From Pseudomonas asgharzadehiana (lineage in GTDB: Bacteria > Pseudomonadota > Gammaproteobacteria > Pseudomonadales > Pseudomonadaceae): DNA of 64,000 bases. The DNA is taken from contig NZ_CP077079.1 of the NCBI RefSeq assembly GCF_019139815.1, positions 868,001 through 932,000 of the forward strand, in the 5' to 3' direction. Position numbers and translations under genes: made by a program. Positions 48,828-58,486 of the stretch are shown one piece after another. Numbering within the stretch: position 1 is the first letter of the stretch; each line of letters starts with the position of its first letter. Under the pieces are notes generated by a model. It was not told the origin of the DNA and ran no database searches. It worked only from the letters and a program-made list of their open reading frames with translations.

Positions 48828-49569
48828 TCGCCATTTCGACCAGTTGGCCACGCGCTTTGCCGAGAAGATCTACGGTGGCGCCAAAGGTGCGATCCGTCTG
48901 GCGGTGTTGCAGGCCGACCTGGCCGAAGCGCTGCCGGATCGGCCCTTGCGCGTGCTGGATATTGGCGCAGGCCTGGGGCATATGTCGCTGTGGCTGGCCG
49001 AGCGCGGGCATCAGGTAACCCTGGCCGAACCCGCCGAGCCGATGCTCGACGGTGCGCGCCAACGGTTTGCCGAAGCAGGGCAGGCCGCGACCTTTATCCA
49101 TGCGCCCTGGCAAGACCTGCTCGGCCAACTCACCGAACCCTACGACCTGGTGCTGTGCCACGCCGTGCTGGAATGGCTGGCCGAACCCCATGCGATCCTG
49201 CCGGTGCTGCATCAGTTGACGGTGCCCGGCGGCTGGCTGTCCCTGGCGTTCTACAACCGTGATGCGCTGATTTACCGCAACCTGCTCAAAGGCCACTTTC
49301 GCAAAATGCGCAAGAACGACATGGCCGGCGAGAAGCAGAGCCTTACCCCGCAGCAGCCCCTCGACCCACGCGAATTGGCGGCGCAACTCCAGGGGTTGTG
49401 GCAGGTCGAAAGCCAAAGTGGGGTGCGGGTGTTCCACGACTACATGCCGGTGGAATTCCAGGCCCGCGCCCATCTTCAGGACCTTGTAGAGATGGAACTC
49501 GCTCACCGTCGTCACCCAAGCTTTGCCGGACTTGGGCGTTATTTGCACTGGATCTGCCGTCCGGTTTAA
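48820..49569 (+). CDS. cmoM: tRNA 5-carboxymethoxyuridine methyltransferase CmoM-like
   Basis: SAM-dependent class I methyltransferase of 249 residues. The opening DRHFDQLATRFAEKIYGGAK with its IYG motif is diagnostic for CmoM/SmtA, which methylates cmo5U34 in tRNA. RVLDIGAGLGHMSLWLAERG is SAM motif I, and DLVLCHAVLEWLAEP is the family's post-motif. LSLAFYNRDALIYRNLLKGH and the C-terminus GLGRYLHWICR also agree. No other tRNA-wobble gene is next to it. Its start lies within the end of the MazG-like gene. Confidence 0.9.
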   Translation: MSDRHFDQLATRFAEKIYGGAKGAIRLAVLQADLAEALPDRPLRVLDIGAGLGHMSLWLAERGHQVTLAEPAEPMLDGARQRFAEAGQAATFIHAPWQDLLGQLTEPYDLVLCHAVLEWLAEPHAILPVLHQLTVPGGWLSLAFYNRDALIYRNLLKGHFRKMRKNDMAGEKQSLTPQQPLDPRELAAQLQGLWQVESQSGVRVFHDYMPVEFQARAHLQDLVEMELAHRRHPSFAGLGRYLHWICRPV

Positions 49570-49593
49570 GCGGCCCAGTCTGCGGAGGTCGAA

Positions 49594-50196
49594 ATGCGTC
49601 GTCTCTGTTTGATCCTGTTATCCCTCGGCCTGAGCGCTTGCTCAAGCCCCAACCCCTACGTCGCAGCCTCGGCCCCGATGCCGCCGGCACCGGCCCAGGC
49701 GGCCACCACCTTTGATACCAGCGCCTACCCGGCGCCGGTGCGCGATTACGGCGCCTACCGCAATTGGGCCTGGCGCAACGGCCAGCTGCCGGCCGGCACG
49801 GCGTGGGCTGATTCGGCGCAAGTGGCCGAAGCGGTCAGCGGTGCCCTTGACCAGCGCGGCTTGCGCCCGCTGCATGACAAGCGTGCCCCGGACCTGTGGG
49901 TAAGCGCCGATGTGCGCCTGGAGAAGCGCCTCAAACAGGTCCAGGACGACTATGGCTACGGCTACGGTGGCTATAACCGTTACGGCAATGGCTACGGCAT
50001 GTACAACTCGGCGCCCATCGTGCGCACTTATGAAGTGCAAGTGGTGGTGGTGCGCGTCAATCTGTTCGACGCGCGCAGTGGCCAGCCGGTGTGGAGCGCC
50101 AGCGCGGAAACCAGCAGCCAGGGCAGCCTCAGCGAGCGCGCGGATGCGTTGCGCCAGGCGGTGCAAAAGGCGCTGACGGCGTATCCTCCGAGTTAA
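49594..50196 (+). CDS. DUF4136 lipoprotein with Gly/Tyr-rich insert
   Basis: Envelope lipoprotein of 200 residues. The signal ends with the lipobox LSAC (C16). The DUF4136 domain starts near [20 protein letters not shown] and has [10 protein letters not shown] and [16 protein letters not shown] low-complexity insert ([19 protein letters not shown], about 123-141) splits it. Function of the family is unknown. GGAGGTCGAA precedes the ATG. A related but distinct DUF4136 gene follows 43 bases later, so this looks like a tandem duplication followed by divergence. Confidence 0.88.
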   Translation: MRRLCLILLSLGLSACSSPNPYVAASAPMPPAPAQAATTFDTSAYPAPVRDYGAYRNWAWRNGQLPAGTAWADSAQVAEAVSGALDQRGLRPLHDKRAPDLWVSADVRLEKRLKQVQDDYGYGYGGYNRYGNGYGMYNSAPIVRTYEVQVVVVRVNLFDARSGQPVWSASAETSSQGSLSERADALRQAVQKALTAYPPS

Positions 50197-50239
50197 CAGC
50201 TATTCTCATCTGACGCCTTGCTCGTTTTTGGAGATCACC

Positions 50240-50797
50240 ATGTTTCGTCGCATCGCTACGCTTGCTGTTGTCGTGCTGCTGGGCGGTTGCCAGACCAGCC
50301 AGGTCAACCACGATTTCGACGCCAGCCGAGATTTCGCCGCCTACCGCAGTTGGGCCTGGAAAGACCCGGCGCTGCAATACCGCCCGGATGATCCGCGTAT
50401 CAAGAGCGACCTTACCGAGCAGCGCATCCGCCAAGCCGTGGGCGACCAACTCGACCAACGCGGCCTGCGCCCTGCGGCGGCCGGTACCAGGGCTGACCTG
50501 AACGTGCAGGCGTACCTGATCGTCGAAGACCGCCAGCAACAAGTCACCACCCGCTACGGTGGCGCCTGGGGTGGCCCGTGGAATGGCTATTGGGGCGCGC
50601 CGATGTACGACGAAACGCGCAACATCACCTACAAAGTCGCGACCATCCAGATCGACCTGCTCGACGGCAAGGACGGCAAACTGGTGTGGCGCGGCAGCGA
50701 TGAACAGATGATGAGCAGCACGCCCAACCCGCAGGATCGCGACAAAGCCATCCGCACCACGGTCAGCCGCGTGCTCTCCAGCTATCCGCCGCACTGA
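50240..50797 (+). CDS. DUF4136 lipoprotein, second copy
   Basis: Lipoprotein of 185 residues, signal ending in LLGGC (C17). The domain repeats the neighbour's marks: [39 protein letters not shown] and IQIDLLDGKDGKLVWRGSDE. A Gly/Trp-rich loop (YGGAWGGPWNGYWGAPMYD) sits where the neighbour has its Gly/Tyr insert. Function unknown; it may bind at the inner face of the outer membrane. The ATG at 50240 has GGAGATCACC upstream. It is co-directional with the first copy and probably in one operon. Confidence 0.88.
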   Translation: MFRRIATLAVVVLLGGCQTSQVNHDFDASRDFAAYRSWAWKDPALQYRPDDPRIKSDLTEQRIRQAVGDQLDQRGLRPAAAGTRADLNVQAYLIVEDRQQQVTTRYGGAWGGPWNGYWGAPMYDETRNITYKVATIQIDLLDGKDGKLVWRGSDEQMMSSTPNPQDRDKAIRTTVSRVLSSYPPH

Positions 50798-50980
50798 AAA
50801 ACGCCGCACCGGCCCCAGAGGCTGTCGTACCGGTGGTGATGGTCAGGTCGCGGGCGGTTACGCCTAAGATCGGCAAGCTGCCCAGGGTGGTGCCCAGCGT
50901 GTGTCGGTGCCGGCGCCGCTGCTGCAGCCGCCGAGCGTCATTGCGACTGCCAGGGCCAATGCGGTACTGGTTTTCCAAAT
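50763..50980 (-). pseudogene. Probable decayed small lipoprotein gene
   Basis: On the minus strand one frame reads TSTALALAVAMTLGGCSSGA, a convincing lipoprotein signal with lipobox LGGC, then stops at TAG (50864-50866). A second frame continues sensibly from the same place as TLGTTLGSLPILGVTARDLT. Joining them at the ACCGACACACGC region by a one-base shift gives one small protein. No ATG is left in front; the first codons read ATT TGG AAA ACC. So both the start and the frame seem lost. The 3' end overlaps the end of the DUF4136 gene. Confidence 0.4.
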
Positions 50981-51018
50981 GTATAGGTGTTTTAAATCAG
51001 AAGCTTAATTAACAGAAG

Positions 51019-51050
51019 CGGGCCTGATCAGGCCCGCTATAACTTTTTGC
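51019..51050. terminator. Palindromic terminator between DUF4136 and MaoC-like genes
   Basis: AGCGGGCCTGATCAGGCCCG followed by CT is a 22-base perfect palindrome (51019-51040). CTTTTT follows at 51045-51050 on the plus strand. It lies 27 bases from the stop codon of the minus-strand MaoC-like gene and can serve both convergent units. Confidence 0.8.
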
Positions 51051-51066
51051 GTATATATACAATTAA

Positions 51067-51924
51067 TCAATGCCGTTCCGTGATCGGCTGCCATTTACCC
51101 CGCATATGTTCAATGTCGCCCGCACCTTTCAACATCAATTCGCCACGGGCACCGGCAGCACTGGCAAGCAATACCACTTCACTGGGCAGGCGCACGGGCT
51201 TCTGGAACTCGACCGTTAGTTCAATATTGGCCGCGGGCAGATGCTCAGCCAGTGCGGCGAGTGTGCGCGCCTTGTTCCACAGGCCGTGGGCGATGGCCTG
51301 GGGGAAGCCGAACAGTTTTGCAGTGAAGGCACTGAGGTGGATCGGGTTGTAGTCGCCCGACACACGGGCATAGCGGCGACCGATATCGGCGGGGGCTTTC
51401 CAACGGGTGATTTCGCCGGTTTGAGTGGGGGCGGCTTGCACGGCCTGCGCCGTTTCGCCGTCGAGTTTCACGCCTCGGCACAGCATGCGACTTTCGGCTT
51501 CCCACAACAGGCCGAGGGAATCTTCGACGCGGGTCACCACGTCAAACGTCGCACCCTTGGGGTGTGGCTGCAGGTTTTGCGCGTGCACGGCGATGGACAG
51601 TTCACTCACACCGCCCAAAGGCCGGTGGATGCGTATGCGGTTGCTCAGGTGGATCAAGCCCAACAGCGGGAAAGGAAAGGCGTGATCGGTGAGCAGCTGC
51701 ATCTGCAAGCCGAACGCCAGGATATGCGGGTAGGTGGCCGGCAGCACCGGGCTGTCGGCAAACCCGCAGACTTTGCGATAGGCCGCCACCTGCCAGGAAT
51801 TGACGCTGACCCGGCAGCGCACGCCCTGTTCAGGCAGGGCCGTGCCGGTGATCTTGCGCTTGAGTGCCGCGCGCCAATACAGCGGCGGCAGAAACGGGGG
51901 GCTGCTCAAGGTCTGCCATTGCAT
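51067..51924 (-). CDS. MaoC-like dehydratase/hydratase
   Basis: Protein of 285 residues with a hot-dog MaoC domain in its C-terminal half. The hydratase motif is RYARVSGDYNPIHLSAFTAK, with the catalytic Asp and His in GDYNPIH, and LFGFPQAIAHGLWNKARTLA follows. The N-terminal half is a second, degenerate hot-dog part. Such proteins hydrate enoyl-CoA or enoyl-ACP. It starts 4 bases after the reductase gene, so the two form an operon, opposite to a thiolase gene. The three steps hint at a beta-oxidation or polyketide-like acyl pathway. Confidence 0.85.
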   Translation of the reverse strand: MQWQTLSSPPFLPPLYWRAALKRKITGTALPEQGVRCRVSVNSWQVAAYRKVCGFADSPVLPATYPHILAFGLQMQLLTDHAFPFPLLGLIHLSNRIRIHRPLGGVSELSIAVHAQNLQPHPKGATFDVVTRVEDSLGLLWEAESRMLCRGVKLDGETAQAVQAAPTQTGEITRWKAPADIGRRYARVSGDYNPIHLSAFTAKLFGFPQAIAHGLWNKARTLAALAEHLPAANIELTVEFQKPVRLPSEVVLLASAAGARGELMLKGAGDIEHMRGKWQPITERH

Positions 51925-51927
51925 GCA

Positions 51928-53271
51928 TCACGCTCCTAATAGGCTTTGCCCACACACCCGCACGGCTTGCCCACTGACCGCACCGGAGCCCGGCTGGGCC
52001 AGCCACGCCACGGCCTCGGCGACGTCCTGCGGCACACCGCCCTGGCCCAGCGAACTCATGCGTCGCCCGGCTTCGCGCAGGGCAAACGGAATGTGCGCGG
52101 TCATCTGGGTTTCGATAAACCCTGGGGCCACGGCGTTGATGCTGATCCCGCGTTCCGCCAGCAGCGGCGCCCATGCCTGGGCCAGGCCAATCAAGCCTGC
52201 CTTGCTCGCGGCATAGTTGGTTTGCCCACGGTTACCGGCGATACCGCTGATGGACGCCAGCAGCACCACGCGTGCGTTGTCGTGCAGGGTGTGGCTGTCG
52301 AGCAGTGCCTGGGTCAGTACTTGCGGGGCACTGAGGTTGACCGCCAGCACCGCGTCCCAATATTCCGGGGTCATGTTGGCCAGGGTCTTGTCGCGGGTGA
52401 TCCCTGCGTTGTGCACCAGAATGTCCAGGCCATCGGGCAACTGTTCGATCAACTGGCCGGCGGCGTCTTCGGCGCAGATATCCAGCACCACTGTGCGCGC
52501 ACCCAGGCGCGCGGCCAACGCTTCGAGATCGGCCTTGGCTTGGGGCACATCCAGCAGGATGACGTCGGCGCCATCGCGGGCCAGGGTTTCGGCGATGGAT
52601 GCGCCGATGCCTCGGGCCGCGCCAGTGACCAGCGCCTTGCGCCCGGCCAACGGGCGAGTCCAGTCTTCAACGGGCGTGGCGCAGGCCTGCAGGCGAATCA
52701 CTTGGCCAGAGATGTACGCGCTTTTTGGCGAGAGGAAGAAGCGCAGCGCGCCTTCCAACTGGTGTTCGGCACCGTCGCCGACGTAGAGCAATTGCAGCAC
52801 GCCGCCGTTGCGCAGCTCTTTGGCCACGGAGCGGCTGAACCCTTCCAGGGCGCGCTGGGCGCTGGCGGCGAACGGGTCGCGCAGGCTTTCCGGGGCACGG
52901 CCGAGGATCACCAGGTGCGCGCTGTTATCCAGGTTTTTCAGCAGCGGTTGGAAGAACTCGCGCAGTTGCTTGAGTTGATCGGTGTGCTGCAAGTGGCTGG
53001 CATCGAACACCACGGCCTTGAGTTTTGGGCCGTGCCCTGGAATCCACGTCGAGCTCTCGGTGCCGTAGCTGTAGATGGCCTCGGTGAGTTTATGGGCAAA
53101 CGCCTGCACCCGGCTCGCCAGCGCGCCACCGCCCAACAGCAGGGCACCGTCCACCGGGCGCAGGCGCCCGGCTTGCCAGCGTTCCAGGCGTACCGGTGAC
53201 GGCAGGCCAAGGGCGGCGACCAGGCGATGGCCGAGGCTTGAGTTGGCGAAGTCGATATAACGGTCAGACAT
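51928..53271 (-). CDS. FabG4-like 3-oxoacyl-ACP/CoA reductase (long SDR)
   Basis: High-molecular-weight ketoacyl reductase of 447 residues. The N-terminal half (1-205) is a non-catalytic Rossmann domain, as in FabG4 proteins. The C-terminal half is a complete classical SDR with KALVTGAARGIGASIAET (cofactor), LDILVHNAGITRD, and the catalytic set in VVLLASISGIAGNRG and TNYAASKAGLIGLA. It would reduce 3-oxoacyl to 3-hydroxyacyl thioesters. It heads the operon with the MaoC-like gene and is divergent from the thiolase. Confidence 0.88.
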   Translation of the reverse strand: MSDRYIDFANSSLGHRLVAALGLPSPVRLERWQAGRLRPVDGALLLGGGALASRVQAFAHKLTEAIYSYGTESSTWIPGHGPKLKAVVFDASHLQHTDQLKQLREFFQPLLKNLDNSAHLVILGRAPESLRDPFAASAQRALEGFSRSVAKELRNGGVLQLLYVGDGAEHQLEGALRFFLSPKSAYISGQVIRLQACATPVEDWTRPLAGRKALVTGAARGIGASIAETLARDGADVILLDVPQAKADLEALAARLGARTVVLDICAEDAAGQLIEQLPDGLDILVHNAGITRDKTLANMTPEYWDAVLAVNLSAPQVLTQALLDSHTLHDNARVVLLASISGIAGNRGQTNYAASKAGLIGLAQAWAPLLAERGISINAVAPGFIETQMTAHIPFALREAGRRMSSLGQGGVPQDVAEAVAWLAQPGSGAVSGQAVRVCGQSLLGA

Positions 53272-53387
53272 GGAACGCTCTCCGAAGGCTGGGGTTCAAA
53301 GGGTTGACCATCCCAGGGTAGCAGTCGTTCGACTAGGCTCAGCTATCTGGCCCACCGCAGCCGCCCACCCCACAGAGGGAGCTTTCC

Positions 53388-54665
53388 ATGACTCAATTGC
53401 GCCGTGTAGCGATCATTGGCGGTAACCGCATTCCGTTCGCCCGTTCCAATGGCCCCTATGCCACGGCAAGCAACCAGGCGATGCTGACAGCGGCGCTCGA
53501 AGGCCTGATCGAACGCTACAACCTGCACGGCCTGCGCATGGGTGAAGTGGCCGCCGGCGCGGTGCTCAAGCATTCGCGTGATTTCAACCTCACCCGCGAA
53601 TGCGTGCTGGGCTCGCGCCTGTCGCCGCAAACCCCGGCCTACGACATCCAGCAGGCCTGCGGCACCGGGCTGGAGGCGGCGCTGCTGGTGGCCAACAAAA
53701 TTGCGTTGGGCCAGATCGAATGCGGCATCGCGGGCGGGGTGGACACCACCTCCGACGCGCCGATCGGCGTGAATGAAGGGCTGCGCAAAATCCTGCTGCA
53801 GGCCAACCGCAGCAAATCCATGGCCGATAAATTAAAACTTCTGTTACAACTTCGTCCCCATCACCTCAAGCCCGAGCTGCCGCGCAATGGCGAGCCGCGT
53901 ACCGGGTTGTCCATGGGCCGGCACTGTGAGTTGATGGCGCAGACCTGGCAGATTCCCCGTGCCGAGCAGGACCAGCTCGCCCTTGAAAGCCACCAGAAAA
54001 TGGCCGCGTCCTACGCCGAAGGCTGGCACAACGATTTGCTCACTCCGTTCCTGGGGCTGACCCGCGATAACAACCTGCGCCCCGACCTGAGCCTGGAAAA
54101 ACTGGCGGCGCTCAAACCCGCGTTCGAACGCAGCGAAAAGGGCACGCTCACCGCCGGCAACTCCACGCCGCTCACCGATGGTGCATCCCTGGTGCTGCTG
54201 GGCAGCGAAGCCTGGGCCCAGGAACGTGGCTTGCCGATCCTGGCCTATTGGCGCGATGGCGAAGCGGCAGCCGTGGATTTCGTCAACGGCGCCGAAGGCC
54301 TGCTGATGGCGCCGGTGTATGCCGTGCCACGGTTGTTGGCGAGGAATGGTCTGACGCTGCAAGACTTCGATTACTACGAGATCCACGAAGCTTTCGCGGC
54401 CCAGGTGTTATGCACCCTCAAGGCCTGGGAAGACGCCGACTACTGCAAGACCCGCCTGGGCCTGGACGCGCCACTGGGTTCCATCGACCGCAGCCGGTTG
54501 AATGTGAAGGGCAGCTCGCTGGCGGCCGGCCACCCGTTTGCCGCCACGGGTGGCCGTATCGTCGCCAACCTGGCCAAATTGCTGGGCACGGCGGGCAAGG
54601 GGCGCGGGTTGATTTCGATCTGCGCCGCGGGTGGGCAAGGCGTCACGGCGATTATTGAGCGTTGA
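53388..54665 (+). CDS. Acetyl-CoA C-acyltransferase (thiolase), FadI-like
   Basis: Thiolase of 425 residues. The nucleophilic Cys is in QQACGTGLEAALLVANKI, and the GGVDTTSDAP stretch fits the FadI branch. The C-terminal active sites are YEIHEAFAAQVLCTLKAW with the catalytic His and the GQG-type CAAGGQGVTAII with the second Cys. It cleaves or forms 3-oxoacyl-CoA. GGGAG is 8 bases before the ATG. It faces away from the reductase/hydratase operon across 116 bases; co-regulation is likely, giving three of the four beta-oxidation activities. Confidence 0.9.
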   Translation: MTQLRRVAIIGGNRIPFARSNGPYATASNQAMLTAALEGLIERYNLHGLRMGEVAAGAVLKHSRDFNLTRECVLGSRLSPQTPAYDIQQACGTGLEAALLVANKIALGQIECGIAGGVDTTSDAPIGVNEGLRKILLQANRSKSMADKLKLLLQLRPHHLKPELPRNGEPRTGLSMGRHCELMAQTWQIPRAEQDQLALESHQKMAASYAEGWHNDLLTPFLGLTRDNNLRPDLSLEKLAALKPAFERSEKGTLTAGNSTPLTDGASLVLLGSEAWAQERGLPILAYWRDGEAAAVDFVNGAEGLLMAPVYAVPRLLARNGLTLQDFDYYEIHEAFAAQVLCTLKAWEDADYCKTRLGLDAPLGSIDRSRLNVKGSSLAAGHPFAATGGRIVANLAKLLGTAGKGRGLISICAAGGQGVTAIIER

Positions 54666-54799
54666 TTGCCATGGAAACTGGCATATAGGATGCATTCTTG
54701 AGTGGTCAAAGGTCGGTCGCCTCTCCCACCGGCGGGCCGATTGCCGTATAACGAGTGCCATACGCGTATTTGGTAATAAAGGACCCACAATAAAAGCTG

Positions 54800-55699
54800 A
54801 TGAAGACTCCTAAACGCATTGAACCCCTGATCGAAGACGGTCTGGTCGACGAAGTGCTGCGCCCACTCATGAGTGGTAAAGAAGCAGCTGTTTATGTGGT
54901 GCGCTGCGGCAACGAATTGCGTTGCGCCAAGGTTTACAAGGAGGCGAATAAACGAAGTTTTCGTCAGGCGTCCGAATACCAGGAAGGGCGCAAGGTCCGT
55001 AACAGCCGTCAGGCCCGGGCCATGGCCAAGGGCTCCAAGTTCGGCAAGAAAGAAACCGAGGATGCCTGGCAGAACGCCGAAGTCGCGGCGTTGTTTCGCC
55101 TGGCCGGTGCTGGCGTTCGCGTGCCCCAGCCGTTCGACTTCCTCGAAGGCGTACTGCTGATGGAACTGGTGGCCGACGAGTACGGCGATGCGGCGCCGCG
55201 TCTGAACGACGTGGTGCTGGAGCCGGACCAGGCGCGTGAATACCACGCCTTCCTGATCTCCCAGATCGTGCTGATGCTGTGTACCGGCCTGGTGCACGGT
55301 GACCTGTCCGAGTTCAACGTGCTGCTCACCCCTACGGGCCCGGTGATCATCGACCTGCCCCAGGCGGTGGATGCGGCGGGCAACAACCACGCGTTCAGCA
55401 TGCTGGAGCGGGATGTCGGCAATATGGCTTCCTACTTCGGGCGCTTTGCCCCGGAGCTGAAGAAGACCAAGTACGCCAAGGAAATGTGGGCGCTGTATGA
55501 AGCCGGCACTTTGCACCCGGCCAGCGTATTGACCGGTGAGTTCGATGAGCCGGAAGAATTGGCGGACGTGGGCGGTGTGATCCGCGAGATCGAAGCGGCA
55601 CGTTTGGATGAAGAGCGTCGTCAGGCGATTCGGGCTGCGGATGATGCGCCGGCGAGCAAAGCGTCCGAAGAGCCACCGCCTCCGCCTTGGATGCAGTGA
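54800..55699 (+). CDS. RIO1-type serine/threonine kinase-like protein
   Basis: Atypical kinase of 299 residues. PLMSGKEAAVYVVRCGNELR is the RIO N-lobe with the ATP-contacting stretch, CAKVYKEANKRSFRQASEYQ carries the conserved Lys, and VHGDLSEFNVLLTPTGP plus VIIDLPQAVD give the catalytic Asp and the metal-binding Asp. The bacterial members are widespread in Pseudomonas but their targets are unknown. The ATG at 54800 follows AATAAAAGCTG without a strong ribosome site. It is monocistronic and followed by a REP doublet. Confidence 0.88.
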   Translation: MKTPKRIEPLIEDGLVDEVLRPLMSGKEAAVYVVRCGNELRCAKVYKEANKRSFRQASEYQEGRKVRNSRQARAMAKGSKFGKKETEDAWQNAEVAALFRLAGAGVRVPQPFDFLEGVLLMELVADEYGDAAPRLNDVVLEPDQAREYHAFLISQIVLMLCTGLVHGDLSEFNVLLTPTGPVIIDLPQAVDAAGNNHAFSMLERDVGNMASYFGRFAPELKKTKYAKEMWALYEAGTLHPASVLTGEFDEPEELADVGGVIREIEAARLDEERRQAIRAADDAPASKASEEPPPPPWMQ

Positions 55700-55724
55700 T
55701 CTTCCAGCAAATGAAGATCTGAAA

Positions 55725-55832
55725 AATGTGGGAGGGGCGGTGCGACGATTCGACTTGCTCCCGATGGCGGTGTGTCAGTGACGGATATTGAGACTGACAC
55801 ACTGTCATCGGGAGCAAGCCCCCTCCCACATT
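55725..55832. repeat. REP doublet with variant left arm, between RIO kinase and cueR
   Basis: The left arm AATGTGGGAGGGGCGGTGCG, then ACGATTCGACTTGCTCCCGA and TGGCGGTGT, is the variant with a GCGACGATTCGACT insert; the right arm is a standard ATCGGGAGCAAGCCCCCTCC copy. The arms can still form a long hairpin. It lies between convergent stops. Confidence 0.85.
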
Positions 55833-55857
55833 GGTTTTTGGTGGGCCACTAAGATGA

Positions 55858-56259
55858 TCAGGGGCAGCAACTGCCCGATGCCAACTCCTTGAGAATCGGG
55901 CAATCCGGTCGATCATCACCGTGGCAGTGTTCCACCAAGTCTTGCAACGTGTCGCGCAGTTGCCCCAGTTCCACAATTTTCTGATTCAACTCCTCGATAT
56001 GCTGGCGTGCCAGGGCTTTCACATCGGCGCTGGCCCGTTGCCGGTCCTGCCACAGGGTCAGCAGCTTGCCGACCTCCTCCAGTGAAAACCCCAGATCCCG
56101 CGAACGCTTGATGAATGCCAGGGTGTGTAGGTCCTCAGCGCCGTACACGCGGTAACCGCTGTCGGTACGGTGGGCGGCCTTGAGCAGGCCGATGGACTCG
56201 TAGTAACGAATCATCTTTGCACTCAGCCCGCTCTGGCGGGCGGCTTGGCCGATGTTCAT
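55858..56259 (-). CDS. cueR: Copper-responsive MerR-family regulator CueR
   Basis: Cytoplasmic Cu(I) sensor of 133 residues. The MerR DNA-binding N-terminus starts [20 protein letters not shown]. The Cu(I)-binding loop holds C112 and C120 ([12 protein letters not shown]), the spacing expected for monovalent copper, silver or gold. A CC pair near the C-terminus (131-132) is also usual. CueR activates copA and copZ by realigning promoters with 19-base spacers, two of which I find in this window. The gene follows copA with an ATGA overlap. Confidence 0.95.
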   Translation of the reverse strand: MNIGQAARQSGLSAKMIRYYESIGLLKAAHRTDSGYRVYGAEDLHTLAFIKRSRDLGFSLEEVGKLLTLWQDRQRASADVKALARQHIEELNQKIVELGQLRDTLQDLVEHCHGDDRPDCPILKELASGSCCP

Positions 56260-58457
56260 GGGCGTTGATCCTCCAGATCCTTGGGTTTCCAGGTTTTGAG
56301 CAGCAGTGCATTGCTCACCACGCTGACACTGGACAAGGCCATGGCTGCGCCCGCAAGCACCGGGTTAAGCAGGCCGAATGCGGCCAGGGGAATGCCGATC
56401 AAGTTATACACAAAGGCCCAGAACAGGTTCTGGCGGATTTTTGCGTAGGTCTTGCGGCTGATCTCCAGCGCGGCCGGCACCAGGCGTGGGTCGCCGCGCA
56501 TCAGGGTGATCCCGGCGGCGTGCATGGCCACGTCGGTGCCACCGCCCATGGCGATGCCGATATCGGCGGCGGCCAGGGCCGGGGCGTCGTTGATGCCGTC
56601 GCCGACCATGGCCACCACCGCGGTTTTCTTCAGTTCGGCGACGGTGGCGGCTTTATCGGCGGGCAGCACTTCGGCGTGTACGTCGTCGATGCCCAGCGCC
56701 TGCGCGACTACTCGCGCGCTGCCGCGATTGTCGCCGGTAAGCAGGTGGCTGCTGATATTGCGTGCCTTGAGTTGCGTCACCGCTTGCAGTGCGCCGGGCT
56801 TGAGGGTGTCGCCAAAGGCGAACAGCCCCAGCACCTTGGGTTGCGCGCCTTGTTCAAGCAGCCACGACAGGGTGCGGCCTTCGGCCTCCCAGTCTTGGGC
56901 GCGGGTGGCCAGGTCGCCTGCGCTCAAGCCGCTCTCTTGCAACAAGCGGCGGTTGCCCAGGGCCAGTTGCCGGCCGTCCAGGGTGCCGGCGATGCCGCGT
57001 CCGGTCAGGGATTGGCTGGCGCTCACATCCGCGACTGCCAGCCCTCGTTCGTCGCAGGCATCCAGCACTGCCTTGGCCAACGGGTGTTCGCTGCCACGCT
57101 GCAGCGCGCCGGCCTGTTGCAGCAGCAAGGCTTCATTGCCATCCAGCGCCGCCAAGTGGGCGATTTTGGGTGCGCCGGACGTGAGGGTGCCGGTCTTGTC
57201 GAACACCACGGCGCTCACTGCATGGGCACGCTCCAGGGCTTCGGCGTCTTTGATCAGGATGCCGTAGCGGGCGGCGACGCCGGTGCCGGCCATGATTGCA
57301 GTCGGGGTGGCCAGCCCGAGGGCGCAAGGACAGGCGATCACCAGTACCGCCACGGCGTTGATAATCGCGGTTTCCAGCGAGGCGCCGTATAACCACCAGC
57401 CCAGCAGAGTGATCACGGCCAGCACCAGCACGGCCGGTACGAAGACCTGGCTGACTTTATCCACCAGTTTCTGGATCGGCGCCTTGGCGGCCTGGGCGTC
57501 TTCCACCAGGCGGATGATCCTGGCCAATACGCTTTCGGCGCCCAGCGCGGTGGTGCGTACCAGCAGGCGGCCTTCGCCATTGATGGCGCCGCCGGTGACC
57601 TTATCGCCCGGTTGTTTGGGCACCGGCAGGCTTTCCCCGCTGATCAGCGCTTCGTCGGCGTGGCTTTGCCCTTCGAGCACTTCACCGTCCACCGGGAAGC
57701 GCTCGCCCGGCTTGACCAGCACCCGGTCATCCAGCTTCAGCGCGCTGATGGCCACATCTTCTTCGCGGCCGTCCTGCACACGAATGGCGCGTTCAGGGCG
57801 CAGGGCTTCCAGCGCACGGATGGCGCTGGCGGTCTGGCGTTTGGCACGGCTTTCCAGGTATTTGCCGAGCAGTACCAGGGCAATCACCACGGCCGAGGCT
57901 TCAAAATACAGGTGCGGCATGCTGCCTGCGGGGGCGGTGAGCCATTCATACAGGCTCAGGCCGTAACCGGCGCTGGTGCCGATGGCCACCAGCAAGTCCA
58001 TATTGCCGGCACCGGCGCGCACGGCTTTCCAGGCGGCGCTGTAAAAGCGCGCACCGAGGATGAATTGTACGGGAGTGGCCAGCGCGAATTGCGCCCAGGC
58101 GGGCAGCATCCAGTGCATGCCGAAGGGTTGCACCAGCATTGGCAGCACCAGGGGCAGTGCCAGCGCAATGGCCAGCAGCAGCGCCCAACGCTCGCGGTGC
58201 AGGCGCTGGGCCTGGTTGGCGTCGGTGGCGGTTTCACTTTGGGGCAGGGTGGCGGTGTAGCCGGCTTTGTCGACGGCCGCGATCAATACGGCCGCGTCCA
58301 TCTGGCCCATGACTTCAACATGGGCGCGCTCGTTGGCCAGGTTGACGCTGACGCTTTGCACCCCCGGCACCTTGCCCAGCGCGCGCTCGACACGCCCGGC
58401 ACAGCTGGCGCACGTCATGCCGCTGATGGGCAGGTCAAAGGTGGTGGATCCGTTCAT
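56256..58457 (-). CDS. copA: Cu(I)-exporting P1B-type ATPase CopA
   Basis: Inner-membrane copper exporter of 733 residues. One N-terminal HMA domain has GMTCASC (C16, C19). The membrane copper site is CPC (376-378) in [17 protein letters not shown], and the phosphorylated Asp is D420 in [10 protein letters not shown]. The hinge has [20 protein letters not shown], and eight membrane helices are predicted. Only one HMA domain is present, where some relatives have two. Expression should depend on the CueR-type promoter just upstream. cueR overlaps its stop, forming copA-cueR. Confidence 0.96.
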   Translation of the reverse strand: MNGSTTFDLPISGMTCASCAGRVERALGKVPGVQSVSVNLANERAHVEVMGQMDAAVLIAAVDKAGYTATLPQSETATDANQAQRLHRERWALLLAIALALPLVLPMLVQPFGMHWMLPAWAQFALATPVQFILGARFYSAAWKAVRAGAGNMDLLVAIGTSAGYGLSLYEWLTAPAGSMPHLYFEASAVVIALVLLGKYLESRAKRQTASAIRALEALRPERAIRVQDGREEDVAISALKLDDRVLVKPGERFPVDGEVLEGQSHADEALISGESLPVPKQPGDKVTGGAINGEGRLLVRTTALGAESVLARIIRLVEDAQAAKAPIQKLVDKVSQVFVPAVLVLAVITLLGWWLYGASLETAIINAVAVLVIACPCALGLATPTAIMAGTGVAARYGILIKDAEALERAHAVSAVVFDKTGTLTSGAPKIAHLAALDGNEALLLQQAGALQRGSEHPLAKAVLDACDERGLAVADVSASQSLTGRGIAGTLDGRQLALGNRRLLQESGLSAGDLATRAQDWEAEGRTLSWLLEQGAQPKVLGLFAFGDTLKPGALQAVTQLKARNISSHLLTGDNRGSARVVAQALGIDDVHAEVLPADKAATVAELKKTAVVAMVGDGINDAPALAAADIGIAMGGGTDVAMHAAGITLMRGDPRLVPAALEISRKTYAKIRQNLFWAFVYNLIGIPLAAFGLLNPVLAGAAMALSSVSVVSNALLLKTWKPKDLEDQRP

Positions 58458-58486
58458 GGGGCAGTCCTCCGGAAGAAGTTGCGCCT

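Noticed and set aside
50763..50978. A 71-codon open frame as an intact gene
   Set aside because: Its first third is nonsense-like (Arg/Gln-rich) and begins at TTG; the lipoprotein signal is in a neighbouring frame, so it is better read as a broken gene.
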